A stretch of DNA of 64,000 bases from Cokeromyces recurvatus (Eukaryota; Mucoromycota; Mucoromycetes; Mucorales; Mucoraceae), in the NCBI RefSeq assembly GCF_025118155.1, contig NW_026251390.1, positions 1,106,755 to 1,170,754 on the forward strand, written 5' to 3'. Positions 50,662 to 61,632 of this stretch are shown here, piece after piece (position 1 is the stretch's first letter; every line of letters starts with the position of its first letter). Both the position numbers and the translations under genes were made by a program. The notes under the pieces were generated by a model. The model was not told the origin of the DNA. It did no database searches and saw only the letters and a list, made by a program, of their open reading frames with translations.

Positions 50662-51610
50662 TTTTTTTTTATTTTTCTTTTACTCTTTTTTTTTTTTTTT
50701 TTCATATATATACACATATGACGTTACGTTTTTCTAATTTAGTTGGTATGCATTGGCATCTTTGGCGTATTCGAAGAAGACAAAGAGAACGTTTCCAACA
50801 AACAAATAGAGTTGATGCAACTACATTACAAAAAAGGGTCATGGATACTGAATCATTGGCTTTATTTCCAGTTCATGTCTTTGGTTTGAGTCATCATCGA
50901 GAATCTATATCAAGTTCAAGAGTGACTATTCAACATGGTGAACAACTTGGATCTGAAAAAGTACAGCAACAAGAGAATCATGATTTTCCTCTAGTTGATG
51001 AAAGTACGTGTGTTATTTGTTTAGATGAATTTGCAGCAGGTGATCAAATACGAGAGTTACCCTGTGGTCATGAATATCATTGTGAATGCATAGGTAAACT
51101 TTTTCATTAAACAAATAAACAAACAAACAAATAAATAAATAAATAACTTTTTTTTTATTTTTTAATTAACTAGATCCTTGGCTTACTATTAAATCAGCTT
51201 CTTGTCCTCTTTGTAAATATGATTGTTCAATATATTGTAAACAACCCGATATAATCACCTCACCAACACCTCCTCCTCCTACCTTATTAAGATCTACACA
51301 GAATAGATCCCCACACGCATTTGGACCTACTATAAGCGCAGATAGAGCAGAAGAATTTAGTCGATCTTGGATGGCACGTAGTTTACCACGTAATATGCAA
51401 AGACAAATACGAGATGTAGTTCAACAACAACAAGAGACTGTCATTGAGTTACCTGCTCGAATGACTACTCCAATACATCATCATCATCATCATACCACCA
51501 CTCCCTCTAATCAAATTATAGAAGAAAATAATACTTTGAATCATAGAGGAACGAATCGGCGTTTTATAAACTTGTTTGTGCCTAAATTTATATCATCCAG
51601 AATACCTTGA
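49659..51610 (+). CDS. PA-TM-RING E3 ubiquitin ligase (RNF13/RMR-like)
   Basis: Exons 49659-49749, 49813-49940, 50028-50255, 50322-50547, 50743-51093 and 51174-51610 give 486 aa. Signal peptide (RLWPFLLIINGVLGSLLSSS), then a protease-associated (PA) domain in the lumen (NKIALVRKGGGCNFYDKV and GAVGVIIYDD), one TM (FTLIIVVALLAISFLAS), and a cytosolic RING-H2: CVICLDEFAAGDQIRELPCG then HEYHCECIDPW, closing with CPLC; all eight zinc ligands are present. A Gln/His/Thr-rich tail follows. The family ubiquitinates endosomal and vacuolar cargo. Just 188 bases downstream of the transporter gene, same strand. Confidence 0.93.
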
Positions 51611-51726
51611 ACAATAAATAAAAAAAAAACCATGACTTCATGTACTCTCCTTTTTTTTTTTTTTTCTTTATATAAAAAGAAAAAACTTCTTTTTAACAAG
51701 TTATGAATAATTTATTTATTTATATT

Positions 51727-52351
51727 TTAATGAATATAAGTTTTCAATGCTTTTAATCTTTTTACAGCTTCCAATAAGACATCATCTGTTTTACAAAAGG
51801 CAAATCGAGCAAAATCTTTTGCTAATGACCAATGTTCCTTTTCATAAAACTCAGAGGGAGGAATAGCACAGACACCGATTTCCTTTGTTAACCAATAACA
51901 CATTTTAAAATCATCACCTCTATCATTCAAGATCTCTGGAAACTTGTAATCAACGGGATATTTTATCTTTTGTGTATTCACCAAGATATAATAAGCTCCT
52001 TCAGGCATTGTATAGGGTAATCCTAATTCATCAAATACCTTTGCAAGCATAGTACGTTTCTTAAGATACGCTTCAATTTGGTTTTGAAAGATAGGTGTGG
52101 TAAGTGATGCTTCAAATCCTGCAGCAACCGCTTCTTGACAAGGTGAATTAACACAGAAAACTACACGCGTTTGGGCAGCAAAGGCATGTTGAATAAGTGA
52201 ATTAGGTCCAATAAGCCAACCTACTCGCCATCCTGTAGCAGCAAATGATTTCCCACCTGATCCAACCGTAATTGTACGATCCCAAAGACCATCTACATTA
52301 GCAATTCTGGGGAATTGGTTAAGAGGTGGATAATAAAGACGATCGTACTGA

Positions 52352-52392
<41 letters not shown>

Positions 52393-53546
52393 GAGTCTTC
52401 AATGTATATTTACAGATAGATTTGCATAAACTTACAACTTCATCTGATAAAATAATCAAGTTATGATCTTTAGCTACTTGACCAATTGCACTCAATTCTT
52501 CATGATCAAAGACTTTACCGATAGGATTATGAGGTGTATTAATGACAATCATTTTTGTACGTGGAGTCACTTTGGATTTGAGTTCATTTATATCGAGTCT
52601 CCATTCATGAGAGGAAATAACACGTTGATCAGAATCAGCTGGAGGACGTAAAGGTACATACACAGGTTTACCTCCATTCATTGTAATATTAGGCTATATA
52701 TATATATTTATATAGAATGTAAGTTACGCACATATATATATATATTGTAAAAGTATAACTTACTATATATTGATCAAAGAAAGGTTCCATACAAATAACC
52801 TCATCCCCTTGATCTAAAAATGCTGCGAATACAGAAAACATACCTATAACAAGAAACACACACAAAAGAAAAAGAGTTTCAATATTCTATCAGTACGCAA
52901 TTCTTAATGTTTTATTTATTTATTTATTCATTTATTTACCTTCATTTGCTCCAGCAGTAACAAGGATTTCTGTTTCAGGATCAAGTTGTCTATTAAACTC
53001 TTTACTATAGGAAGCTGCCAAAGTATTTCTTAATCTAAGTCGACCTCGAGGATGACTAGAATAGAAGAAGCGTAAATAGAATATCAAGAGAAATCTCTCT
53101 TTTTTTTTTACCTGTATTGATTGGCTTCCACTGTATTAAGGGCTTCTTTAGCTGCATCTTGTACGATAGCTGGAGGGCCAAAACTACATACAGCAAATAA
53201 TTTAGATACCAAAAAAATAAAATAAAATAAAATAAAAATAAAACCCCCTATTTACTTCATATAGCCCTGTCCTAAGTTGATAGCTTTTGATTCTAATGCA
53301 AGAGGGGTAAAAATAGACCAAACTAATATACAGTGTCAACAAACTAATAATAATAATAATAATAAACCCCCTCCCCCTTCCTTTAAATAAATATTCATTT
53401 TTTTTTTTGTTTTCTTTACCGTCCCGACTGAAATGAGATACACGGTCAGCAGGTTTAATCTGAATAGGTGCCATTGTCTTTTTAGAAATTGCGGAAGAGA
53501 AATGTCGTAAACGAAAAGGAGCTTTAGATAACAAAAGTTTGTTCAT
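51727..53546 (-). CDS. BNA3: Kynurenine aminotransferase-like PLP enzyme
   Basis: Class I/II aminotransferase, kynurenine-oxoglutarate transaminase / cysteine S-conjugate beta-lyase group. Exons 53420-53546, 53256-53322, 53112-53183, 52940-53055, 52764-52843, 52436-52693 and 51727-52347 give 446 aa. N-terminus MNKLLLSKAPFRLRHFSSAI looks like a mitochondrial presequence. Motifs: INLGQGYMNFGPP, NQYSHPRGRLRLR, TAGANEGMFSVFAAFLDQGD, NTPHNPIGKVFDHEEL, DEVYDRLYYP, and the PLP-lysine site TVGSGGKSFAATGWRVGW. C-terminal Arg region FARFAFCKTDD. Intron 6 includes a ~34-base A/T homopolymer. Confidence 0.93.
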
Positions 53547-53677
53547 CTAAAGATAAAAGAGTTCCGCTTGAATAATAATAAAAAAAGCACACAATAGATT
53601 TAAAAAAAAAATAATAATAATATTAAGCCAATAAGATTAAAAATAGCAGAAATTGCGTAACTTTTATTATTATTATT

Positions 53678-54778
53678 TCAAGGTTGTGTTTCTTCTTTCA
53701 TCCATGAAAAATTCAAGATCGTTTCTACGGTAAATCGATTTTGAGAGTTAGGATTCAACATACCATATAATAAAATTTGACTTTGCTTGTCTAGTTTTCT
53801 AAATACAGGATAAGATCTCCATTTGTACCTTTGTAGATATAATCGATAATTTGAATCCGACATCTCCGCCGTTATAAACGGGAACCCCTCTAGACGCATA
53901 GAAAAATAAATAACCCCCACAGACCAAACATCGGCTGCCATAGCACCGTAACTATGGTTTTTATCAAAGACCTCGGGTGCCATATAAGGTGTTGTACCAT
54001 GGATACCGACACTTTCATTACCCCATTGAGCTTCTCCAAAATCTGTTATCTTTAATAAAACCTTATCATCATCATCATTCAATGGGACTAATAAAATGTT
54101 TTCCAGTTTAATATCACGGTGTGCAATACCGTTAGTATGCAAATAATTTAGCCCTTTTAAAATTTGTTGAAGATATTCATTCACTTGTTTCATAGTTAAC
54201 GTTTTCATTTTATCTTGTTTTAAAAATGTATAGAGATCTCCTCCTGGGCACTAATAACACAGAGTCACCCGAAAAAAGAAAAAAAAAAAGTCAATATCAT
54301 TTATTACTCTTTCTCTCTCTCTTTTTTTTTCTTTTTCCTGAAAGGGAATGCATTATATACATTACATATTCCATAATGCTACAGTAATATTTCTTGTTCA
54401 ATAAGACTAAATCATATGTCTTTATAATATTTAAATGATCTAGACTGGATGCAATACAAAATTCATTCATGATAGTTTTAGTGCTAGATGACTTGAATGC
54501 CCATCTTTTTTTTTAGTTGCACGAAATATCTTGACCGCATAATAACGCTCCTTTGAGTCAGTAATCAAGTGTACAGTAGCAAAGGCTCCTGTACCAATCT
54601 GAACATTCGTCATTTGTCCGTAATAACAAAGTGGCTTTAATGAATCCTTGTTGCTAAATAAACATTTGATAGACTGAACAAAAGTTGGCCGTTTAGGTTG
54701 TTTTAAAAAGGAAGGTTGCTTATTAGCTGATGTAATAGTAAATGAAGATAAAGAAGGGAAATTCAACAAATCTTTCAT
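53678..54778 (-). CDS. HAL4/SAT4-like Ser/Thr kinase with apparent 1-nt frameshift
   Basis: Exons 54366-54778 and 53678-54250, about 328 aa if one base is restored. Motifs: GTGAFATVHLI (P-loop), YYAVKIFRA (ATP Lys), EFCIASSLDHLNIIKTYDLV, MEY-CPGGDLYTFL across the splice, HRDIKLENILL (catalytic loop), ITDFGEAQWG (DFG), GTTPYMAPEVF, ADVWSVGVIYFSMRLEGFPF. The EFCIASSL and FPF/SDSNYRLY blocks resemble the fungal NPR/HAL kinases that regulate plasma-membrane transporters. The frame changes within a 9-base homopolymer (54506-54514): upstream reads FRATKK, downstream RWAFKSSSTKTIMNEFC. Either an assembly error or a real mutation. Start at ATG 54778 (MKDLLNFPSL) is preferred to a longer low-complexity extension. 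Confidence 0.8.
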
Positions 54779-54939
54779 TATCCATATAGCATTTAAAATT
54801 AGAAGAAAAAATAGAAGAAAAACAAAAAAAAAGAGAGAGAGAGAGAGAGAAGGATAATGATTCAAAGGCATTAAATGTAATAAAGGGGAAGAGCTTATGA
54901 TATGTTCTCCTGTTTTTTTTATTTTCTTTTTTCTGTTTT

Positions 54940-57086
54940 TAACTATTTTCAACAGCTGCTACTGGCTCAATTATACGATAATGAGCACCCTGTCGAATGT
55001 ACACTTGAAGCTGAGTATAATAACTATGATGACTAAATAATTGAACAGCATTTGGTGCACTAGCTAATGTTTGAATAATAGCATATTTCCAAGACTATGT
55101 ATTATAAAAAAAAAAAAGAAAGGGTTAAATTTTGATCTAGTTACAGGTGATGTTGACTTTACCTGTCCTTGCTCGGTATATTCAGTTGTTCGGTTTAAAA
55201 TATAATTCATAAATTCGTTGGATTGCGCCATCATCTACATTATTCATAAATAATTGAACACATATAAGAAAAAAAACTTTATTTATTTACCTCACTACCC
55301 CAAATATGACATGCAATAGCCTGCATAACAGCAAATGCTGCAATACGAATATGATCTTCTGGCTGTTTAGCCTCCTTAATTAAACTCAATAAAGCAGATG
55401 GTTGACCTTTATCATAGAATTAATATACATTTTTGTTATTTTTTTTTATTTGTTTGATTACCTTCAAGTCGGTTATAGTATGATAACGTCAATGTTTCAA
55501 TTTCTTTATCGTTTTGATTTCTATATAATAAAATTTTAATTAGCTATTTCAGGGTCCAATGTTACATAAGCACTTACCTAACCAAGAGTAATTTTGAAAG
55601 ACTTTGAAGAAATACAGCTTTTACCTGACCCACAGAAGTTTGGTTTTCAAAGAATTTTGTTAGCAGTGAATTTTTTTGTGAAATCAGCTTTAGGCCATTA
55701 ACATGTGATCCAACAAGCCCAACAGTAGATAAACTAACAATCTATTAAAAAAAAATTAAAATGGTTTGTTGTAAAATTATTTTAAAACTTACCAAAATTT
55801 CAATATTTGAACTGTCAAGACATTTTTCAATTCTTTCTAATAATTGATATCTTTCTGATAATGCTCCAAAATCAATTGTCTAGTTTTTTTTTTAATAGAT
55901 AAGTATAAATAATACATAAATTACGCTATTAAACTAACCTCATTTGCACCAAGATGTCCTATAAATTTAAGTACTGCACATTTCACTAGCTGAACAGCAA
56001 TATCTGAATCATCTTCGTTATCTAAAACAGCAGAAATATTCGATAATAAATTGGCTTTTTCTAAGAATGTGATTCCTGAAGAAGTAACTGCAATCTAACC
56101 AATTATAAAAAAAATAAATAAAAAAAGCATTTTAAGAAAAAAAAAAAAAAAAGGTACCTCATTCAATAATTCCATAGCGTTAATTTTAATTAAAAGATCA
56201 TCTGATTCAAGTTCTTGAATAAAATCAGTCAAAAGACCTGATGATTCACAACGTTCAAATGTTTCATCTGACAGAATTGCCACTTTAATGATCAAGTCAT
56301 AAACTCGGAAACTAACTGTACCATTGCTTTTTTATTTTTTTTTAAAAAAAAAGAGAGACAGATAAGCGTACATGATTAACTTATAATTATTATACTTACA
56401 TCTTTAAAAGTTGTTTCAACATGGTAATGCAAGTACCATTAAAGAATGCATTTTGCCCGATTTTTGTAGAAGCCATTTTATATAATAAATCACATGCCTT
56501 ATTAGCTGTTTTAGTATCTTGGAATGCAATGGACGCAACCACCAAAGGGAAAATATCGGATTCCAACATGTTTGTCAGACTAGCATCTGATGACAAACAT
56601 TTAAACACTTGATTTAAAGACAAATATCGAATTTCAGGTGTAAAATGAGTTAAACCTTGTATTAAGAATGGCTATATATATATGCATATATAAGAGTTAA
56701 AAATAAGTCCTCTTTGTTAGGTATGTTATAGTTCACCTTGTTTTCAGAAGACACAATCATTGCATACGAAAAAGGATGTAGAATTTTATTGATCAATTCA
56801 CATAAAATAATCGTTAATTGGTCATTTTCAACCGAAAATCCATTATAAAATAAACCCAAAGGAATTTTGTTTAAAATCTCGACTGATCGTTCCATAGTCA
56901 AACTGTCTAAGAATGGAGAAACTATAAGTATATAAAAAGAAAAAAAAAACAAACAAACTGTAATATACCATTTAGTGTGGAAGCAAATGTTCGAAGCGTA
57001 GATATTTTATCATTAATTGAAACGGTTGTATTGGGATCAAGTATACTAGCTACTTGTGCAAGTGAATTAGCAGGTACTGACGACAT
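54940..57086 (-). CDS. PSMD5: 26S proteasome assembly chaperone PSMD5 (S5b/Hsm3-like)
   Basis: ARM/HEAT-like helical protein that chaperones assembly of the proteasome base (Rpt1-Rpt2 module). I read about eleven short exons between ATG 57086 (MSSVPANSLAQVASILDPN) and TAA at 54940-54942. Pieces matching the family: YLSLNQVFKCLSSDASLTNM, AFQDTKTANKACDLLYKMAS, SFRVYDLIIKVAILSDETFE, TSSGITFLEKANLL, ALLSLIKEAKQPEDHIRIAA, IACHIWGSEMMAQSNEFMNY, and the C-terminal YYTQLQVYIRQGAHYRIIEP. Individual boundaries are less certain than for the other genes. A LINE 3' end lies only ~85 bases upstream of its start codon. Confidence 0.85.
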
Positions 57087-57171
57087 TTTGAATTGTGCAA
57101 AAGAAAAGAAATGAAATGAAATGCGCGTAGTTTTAAATCAAAAAATAAAATAAAATACGATTTAACTTTTT

Positions 57172-57624
57172 TATTTTTATTATTTTTATAAATTAAAATG
57201 TATAAAGTGATCTATGAGCACATAATATCTTTGTTATATTGGATTGCCCAGATCATTTCAAATTATGTGAAAAAAAAAAAGTATCTAAAAACCCTCTTAC
57301 GGGACAAGAGGTAAAAAAGGTAAAGGAAAGGAAGAAGAAGAAGAGAAGGTGTGAAAGAAAGGGGGGAAATATGGCTAACAAGTTTAAAGGGACAACCAGT
57401 CGAGCCATTTCCTGCCTGGATCACGAAGTGGAGGAGACACTCTGTTTACACTTTTTGGACGAAAGGAGAAATAAAATCAGACACTTTGATGGTAAATGTT
57501 CAGACTTTTTCTTCACCTGTAATCATCAAATCCCAAAAAGGAAAACCCTGTTTCTTAAAAAAAAAAAAAAGGTGAATCATAGACGTTGCAGAAGTATTGT
57601 GTCTAATTTAATGAAATGCATTTT
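57172..57624 (-). mobile_element. LINE 3' fragment (copy L5)
   Basis: Inverted, nearly identical copy of 15438-15890, same 5' truncation region and same 3' terminus (minus strand: TGGGCAATCC, hairpin 57224-57240, ATGTGCTCA, A-rich tail). The plus-strand frame from 57239 that includes MANKFKGTTSRAISCL is antisense to the element. Located in the promoter side of PSMD5 and upstream of the Fanzor-like fragment. Confidence 0.75.
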
Positions 57625-57768
57625 AAACTTACGCTCCTTTGATAAATCGCAACTTAAAAACACAGAGGACTTCCTCAATTCCAGAAAGCCTCTGTATATC
57701 ACATCCGCCCTTAGCAATTAGCAACATAAACTTGCCTTACGGATTCCCCTGGTAGATTTACTTCTTTA

Positions 57769-58443
57769 TTGATACACTTGTTCTCTATCATTGAATCTGA
57801 ACACAACAACCATTGTGAATACGATGTAAGAAGACTGTCTCTTCCGCGGCGATTTAGTCTGCTCCCAACACCTTCCTTACACCGAGGTTCTATAACTTTG
57901 TCAGTAAACGTATTATCTGCGTTTCTTCCTCGTGAAAATTTGCCAAAAGGTTATAATGACCAATTTCAGCTCTTTTTTAAAGTATTAAAGTTCCAGTCAT
58001 TGAGAATTAAAACGTAAGTTAAAAAAAAGGGGGTGATATCATAATAATTAAAGCAAACATACTTCCAGAATTGAAAGTATAATGCCAAATGGCAGAAATA
58101 GACAGTTGTTTGGAAACTTGATCAGATCAGACGGTTTCAGTGTTGATTTTTTGTTCTACAAAAGACGAAATGATCAAAATGATATGGCTGTCAAGGTTAA
58201 TCAAATACACCTCAAAGTCGATGACTTTAAGAGTCAAGAAGTAGAAGAGTCATATCTTCCAATAGCAATTGACCCTGGAAGAAAAACCGTTTTTACTGCA
58301 GTTACCGATTTAGATCGCGATGTTCGACGATGCACAACCAAGGAATACTATCATTTGACAGGTTCAACAAGATTCAGTTCTGAATTGAACAGACTGATTT
58401 TTAAACACGAATTACTGTATATGATAAATATATTGCCCTACTA
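57769..58443 (+). pseudogene. Truncated Fanzor/TnpB-like (OrfB-type) RNA-guided nuclease gene
   Basis: Two exons joined in phase: 57769-58013, intron 58014-58078 (GTAAGT...CCAG), 58079-58443; about 203 aa readable. The second exon carries LIRSDGFSVDFLFYKRR, the conserved strand before the nuclease domain of TnpB/Fanzor proteins, then PIAIDPGRKTVFTAV, which fits the RuvC-I motif with its catalytic Asp, and CTTKEYYHLTGSTRFSS, a block I associate with Mucorales Fanzor-like proteins. The RuvC-II Glu, the zinc ribbon and RuvC-III Asp are missing: the frame stops at 58441 and a LINE remnant begins ~40 bases later. The N-terminal part is probably cut by copy L5. Family assignment is by motif memory, so moderate. 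Confidence 0.55.
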
Positions 58444-58479
58444 AATATCCGTTATGGAGAAATTGTGTGTCCTATACTG

Positions 58480-59200
58480 GAGATATAGATTACTTTATGT
58501 TGAAGTCATGCCTTTACCAGCTTCTAGAAGACAATTTTAACAGTCGTCGTACTGCTCCTAATACTAAATTATTAAATATGTGCCGTCTTGATCTAGGTAG
58601 AGATTCTATCCTTTGATTATCTATGTCATCTGTTAAACAAAGTTATGTCCTTTGTTGGTGTCTAGAGTAGCTATTAAATGGTAATTCTCGAATATGCATT
58701 TATTATCCTATAGAATTGTCTACGGAATCTCATTCAGTTTGCTGTCTATACACGCATCATCGTTTATATCTTCCTCTCTCAATTGCTGATCCAATATTCT
58801 TTCTATTGAACCAGTTGTCTGTTAAACCACCTCGTACCTTACTTTATGATTCTGCCTGGACTATCCTCTGGCATGAAATATGCACGATTCTCTATGAATT
58901 AGATTGCATATTTCATGATAAGTCCCTTCTCCCTTTTCCCATTGAAAATCCTAGTTCTAAATTGCTGCCATGGTCATTTAACAATTGAGGCTATTGTACC
59001 ATTCATTTTTCTTATATCCTTTCTATAGCTCTCCATTACCTCATCTTCCTTCCCATCTCTCTTTCTTTTTTTTAACTTTGTGTCTCTTAAAAATATTTTT
59101 AGGTTCTTTGTGTTATTATTCTATTGAGCTGATTTGGGAAATCTAGTATCATTTAGATACTATGTGCTCACAAGGCTCAAAGATTTAAATATGTAATCGC
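58480..59200 (+). mobile_element. LINE 3' fragment (copy L6)
   Basis: Plus-strand frames, broken by stops, match the C-terminal region of copy L4: LLNMCRLDLGRDSIL with L4's IDPILWPP block, DPIFFLLNQLSVKPPR with DPLSFLLNLLP, and TILYELDCIFHDKSLLPFP with TLHELNPIFHGEDHPP. The 3' terminus GAGCTGATTTGGGAAATC, hairpin 59145-59161 and ATGTGCTCA is present. Divergent from copies L2/L5, hence an older or different subfamily. Confidence 0.75.
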
Positions 59201-59458
59201 ATGAATGAACGAGACTTATCAGCGAATAGGAGAGTAGCTAACTTACATCAACATGAGAGGCATCAATCTCTCTATTTCTTTATTTAACATTCATTATGGG
59301 AAATCTTCATGTTCTTGCAAATAATAATATCTGTATAATAATAATAATAATAATAATTACAATAGTGCACATTATGCGAATTGGCAAAATAATCAATTTA
59401 TATGTGGATTCTTTACAAAATATGTACAAGTATAGTGTTGCAAAGTTTGCTATATATA

Positions 59459-61321
59459 TTAGTAAGTTAAAATCGTTTGTTTTGAAACTGAATCTTCCTT
59501 TTTGTCATCGTCATCTTTTTGAATATAATAAATGAAATAAATTATGATAAAGCAAAGAATGATAAGGAACCAACCTCCCATAATAATATAAAAAACTGTA
59601 AATGGTCCTAAGCTCTGTGCTGCATTTGTATCACTAAGAATAGCTACTAAAGTAGATGTCCATAAAATACAAGTAAACGACGCAGTTCTAAAGAAATTAA
59701 TCTATGCTTAAATAAAATAAAATGAGCTACTATAATTTCTTATTCATGTATACTATTCTATTAAATTACTTTATCTACATAACAGGGCCTTATTTTTATA
59801 TTATAGCAAATCATTGTGAGTAATATGATGATTGATAAAATCGCTCTTATTCGATTCACATTCGTAGTAGACTCTACTAATAAAAATACAATAGCTAGCA
59901 ATAAGCCTGATTTACGTAATATATATGCATATACGTTAATCAGTTTAATCTAATCTATTACTTTCCCTCTCTCTCTCTCTCTCTCTCTCCCACACTCTCT
60001 TTTTTATATTTTACCCATATTTTTAATAAATGCTACACTTATGGATTTATATGCTATTTCGTTTTGATTTGGTATACGTTCATAGCTTGTTAAAAAGATA
60101 GTCATCATAAAATAAGCTAACAAGTAACCTAATAGTGAAATATAGAAATAAAGAGGTTGTGAAATGGTTTGTGAATGGCATCGTAATGTTTGATTATTAT
60201 CATTAAATGGCATATTGAGTGATTGGCATGCTGCTGAACTTACAAACGTCGTCTATTACATTAAAAGAAAAAAAAACGACAAGTCAATATAGAGCTATAA
60301 CAAAGTATTCATAAAAAAAAAATATTACTAATATAGGAATATATAATAAAGTCTATTATACAAAACAAAAACAAAATTACAAGTTAATACATATACACAT
60401 ATAAAGTTCATGTCTGTTAATCAAACTTACTGTAACAGGAATAAACCATCTCACCCATCTTGTCGATATTCGATATGGGTACTTCCAATGAATAATATGG
60501 ATCAATAGACCAACCAATAAGCTTACGCAGGTTCCTACAAAAGTTGTCCATAGTGAATAGGTATACCAAGTAGGTGTCCTCATATCAGGCATAAGCCCGC
60601 CTGCATTCATCACAAAGGAGACTAATTCAGATGTTTGTTGTTGACTACCATGAGTTACTGCTACTAAATCTCGTAAAGGGAAAGTCATTAATTGTAAAAA
60701 TTCGATAATTAAAATTGTAAGTTGAATCCAATTGGATAACATAGAGGTATCCCAATCATCAAATCGAGTATCGTAAACAGCTGTAATATGAGCATCATCG
60801 TTGCCATATAACTTGCGTCGTTCAGTATAATAACAACGTTGTCGAGTCATCAAATAGAGATTGATGGATAAAACAAATACAAAGAGAGAAGATTGAAGAA
60901 CATGACTAGTTGAGGAACCAATCAAGATAACTAACGATACGATAAAGCTGATAACACAGCTTAGCGAACCTAGGTGATAAAATCGAAAATTATAAACTCT
61001 TTGGTGTTGAGTGACGTTGTTATTATCTGACTGACTGATATGATTCCAAAGAACAATAGCTAATGTACAAATAGGGATCCTAAAGGTGGTCTTGAGTTGT
61101 TGACTGATGTTGTCAACTAGTAAATAAATTTCTTGCTGTTGCCCCACTGCTTGATCTCCTCTTTGATTTACTGGAATCTTGTGTCTTTCCGTATACCAAA
61201 AATAGATAATAAAAGAAACTGCTAAAATAATCAAAATAGAAAAAAAAAGGATAATAGAAATTGTTTCATTTGTTTGTTGAGATTGCTTTTGATATGATGC
61301 GTAACCTATTGTGTTATTCAT
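59459..61321 (-). CDS. Polytopic membrane protein of unknown function
   Basis: Not recognised. Exons 60431-61321, 60015-60252, 59779-59906 and 59459-59701 give 499 aa with consistent phases. About ten hydrophobic helices: SIILFFSILIILAVSFIIYF (1), FRIPICTLAIVLW, LGSLSCVISFIVSLVILIG, SSLFVFVLSINLYL, LSNWIQLTILIIEFLQLMTF, YSLWTTFVGTCVSLLVGLLI, FYISLLGYLLAYFMMTIFLT, AILSIIILLTMICY, FTCILWTSTLVAIL and FTVFYIIMGGWFLIILCFII, then a short charged tail (KDDDDKKEDSVSK). No channel, transporter or GPCR signature that I can name. It is divergent from BRN1, with 311 bases between the starts. Confidence 0.7.
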
Positions 61322-61632
61322 ATTTCGTACAAAAAAAAAAAAAAAGAAGAAGAAAAAAGAAGAAGAAGAAAGTATGTTCATATTTTAATAATTATATCTT
61401 AAACCAGGAAAGGAAATTGTTTTCTTACCCCTTTCTGTATAACATTCTTTAAAAAAGAGTTTAATTACGTAATAAATTCGACAGCTAAACTTTTTTTTTA
61501 TTGACTGATTTTTTTTTTATATCTATCTTTTCCCCAATCAAATCTCAAGAAAGAGTTCACTACTGTTAAAACTGTAGTGTTCCTTTTTTTTTCTGTTTTT
61601 TTTTTTTCTTCTTTTTTAATCAATTAACAAAA
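61322..61632. promoter_or_regulatory. Divergent promoter region, membrane protein / BRN1
   Basis: 311 bases between opposed start codons. Contains A-rich sequence next to the minus gene and T/C-rich tracts (61556-61618) before BRN1. No specific site recognised. Confidence 0.4.

Noticed and set aside
54465..54470. TGA at 54467-54469 as recoding or readthrough in the kinase
   Set aside because: The downstream kinase frame is shifted by one base from the upstream frame, and the shift maps to the 9-base homopolymer at 54506-54514; the TGA is only a consequence.
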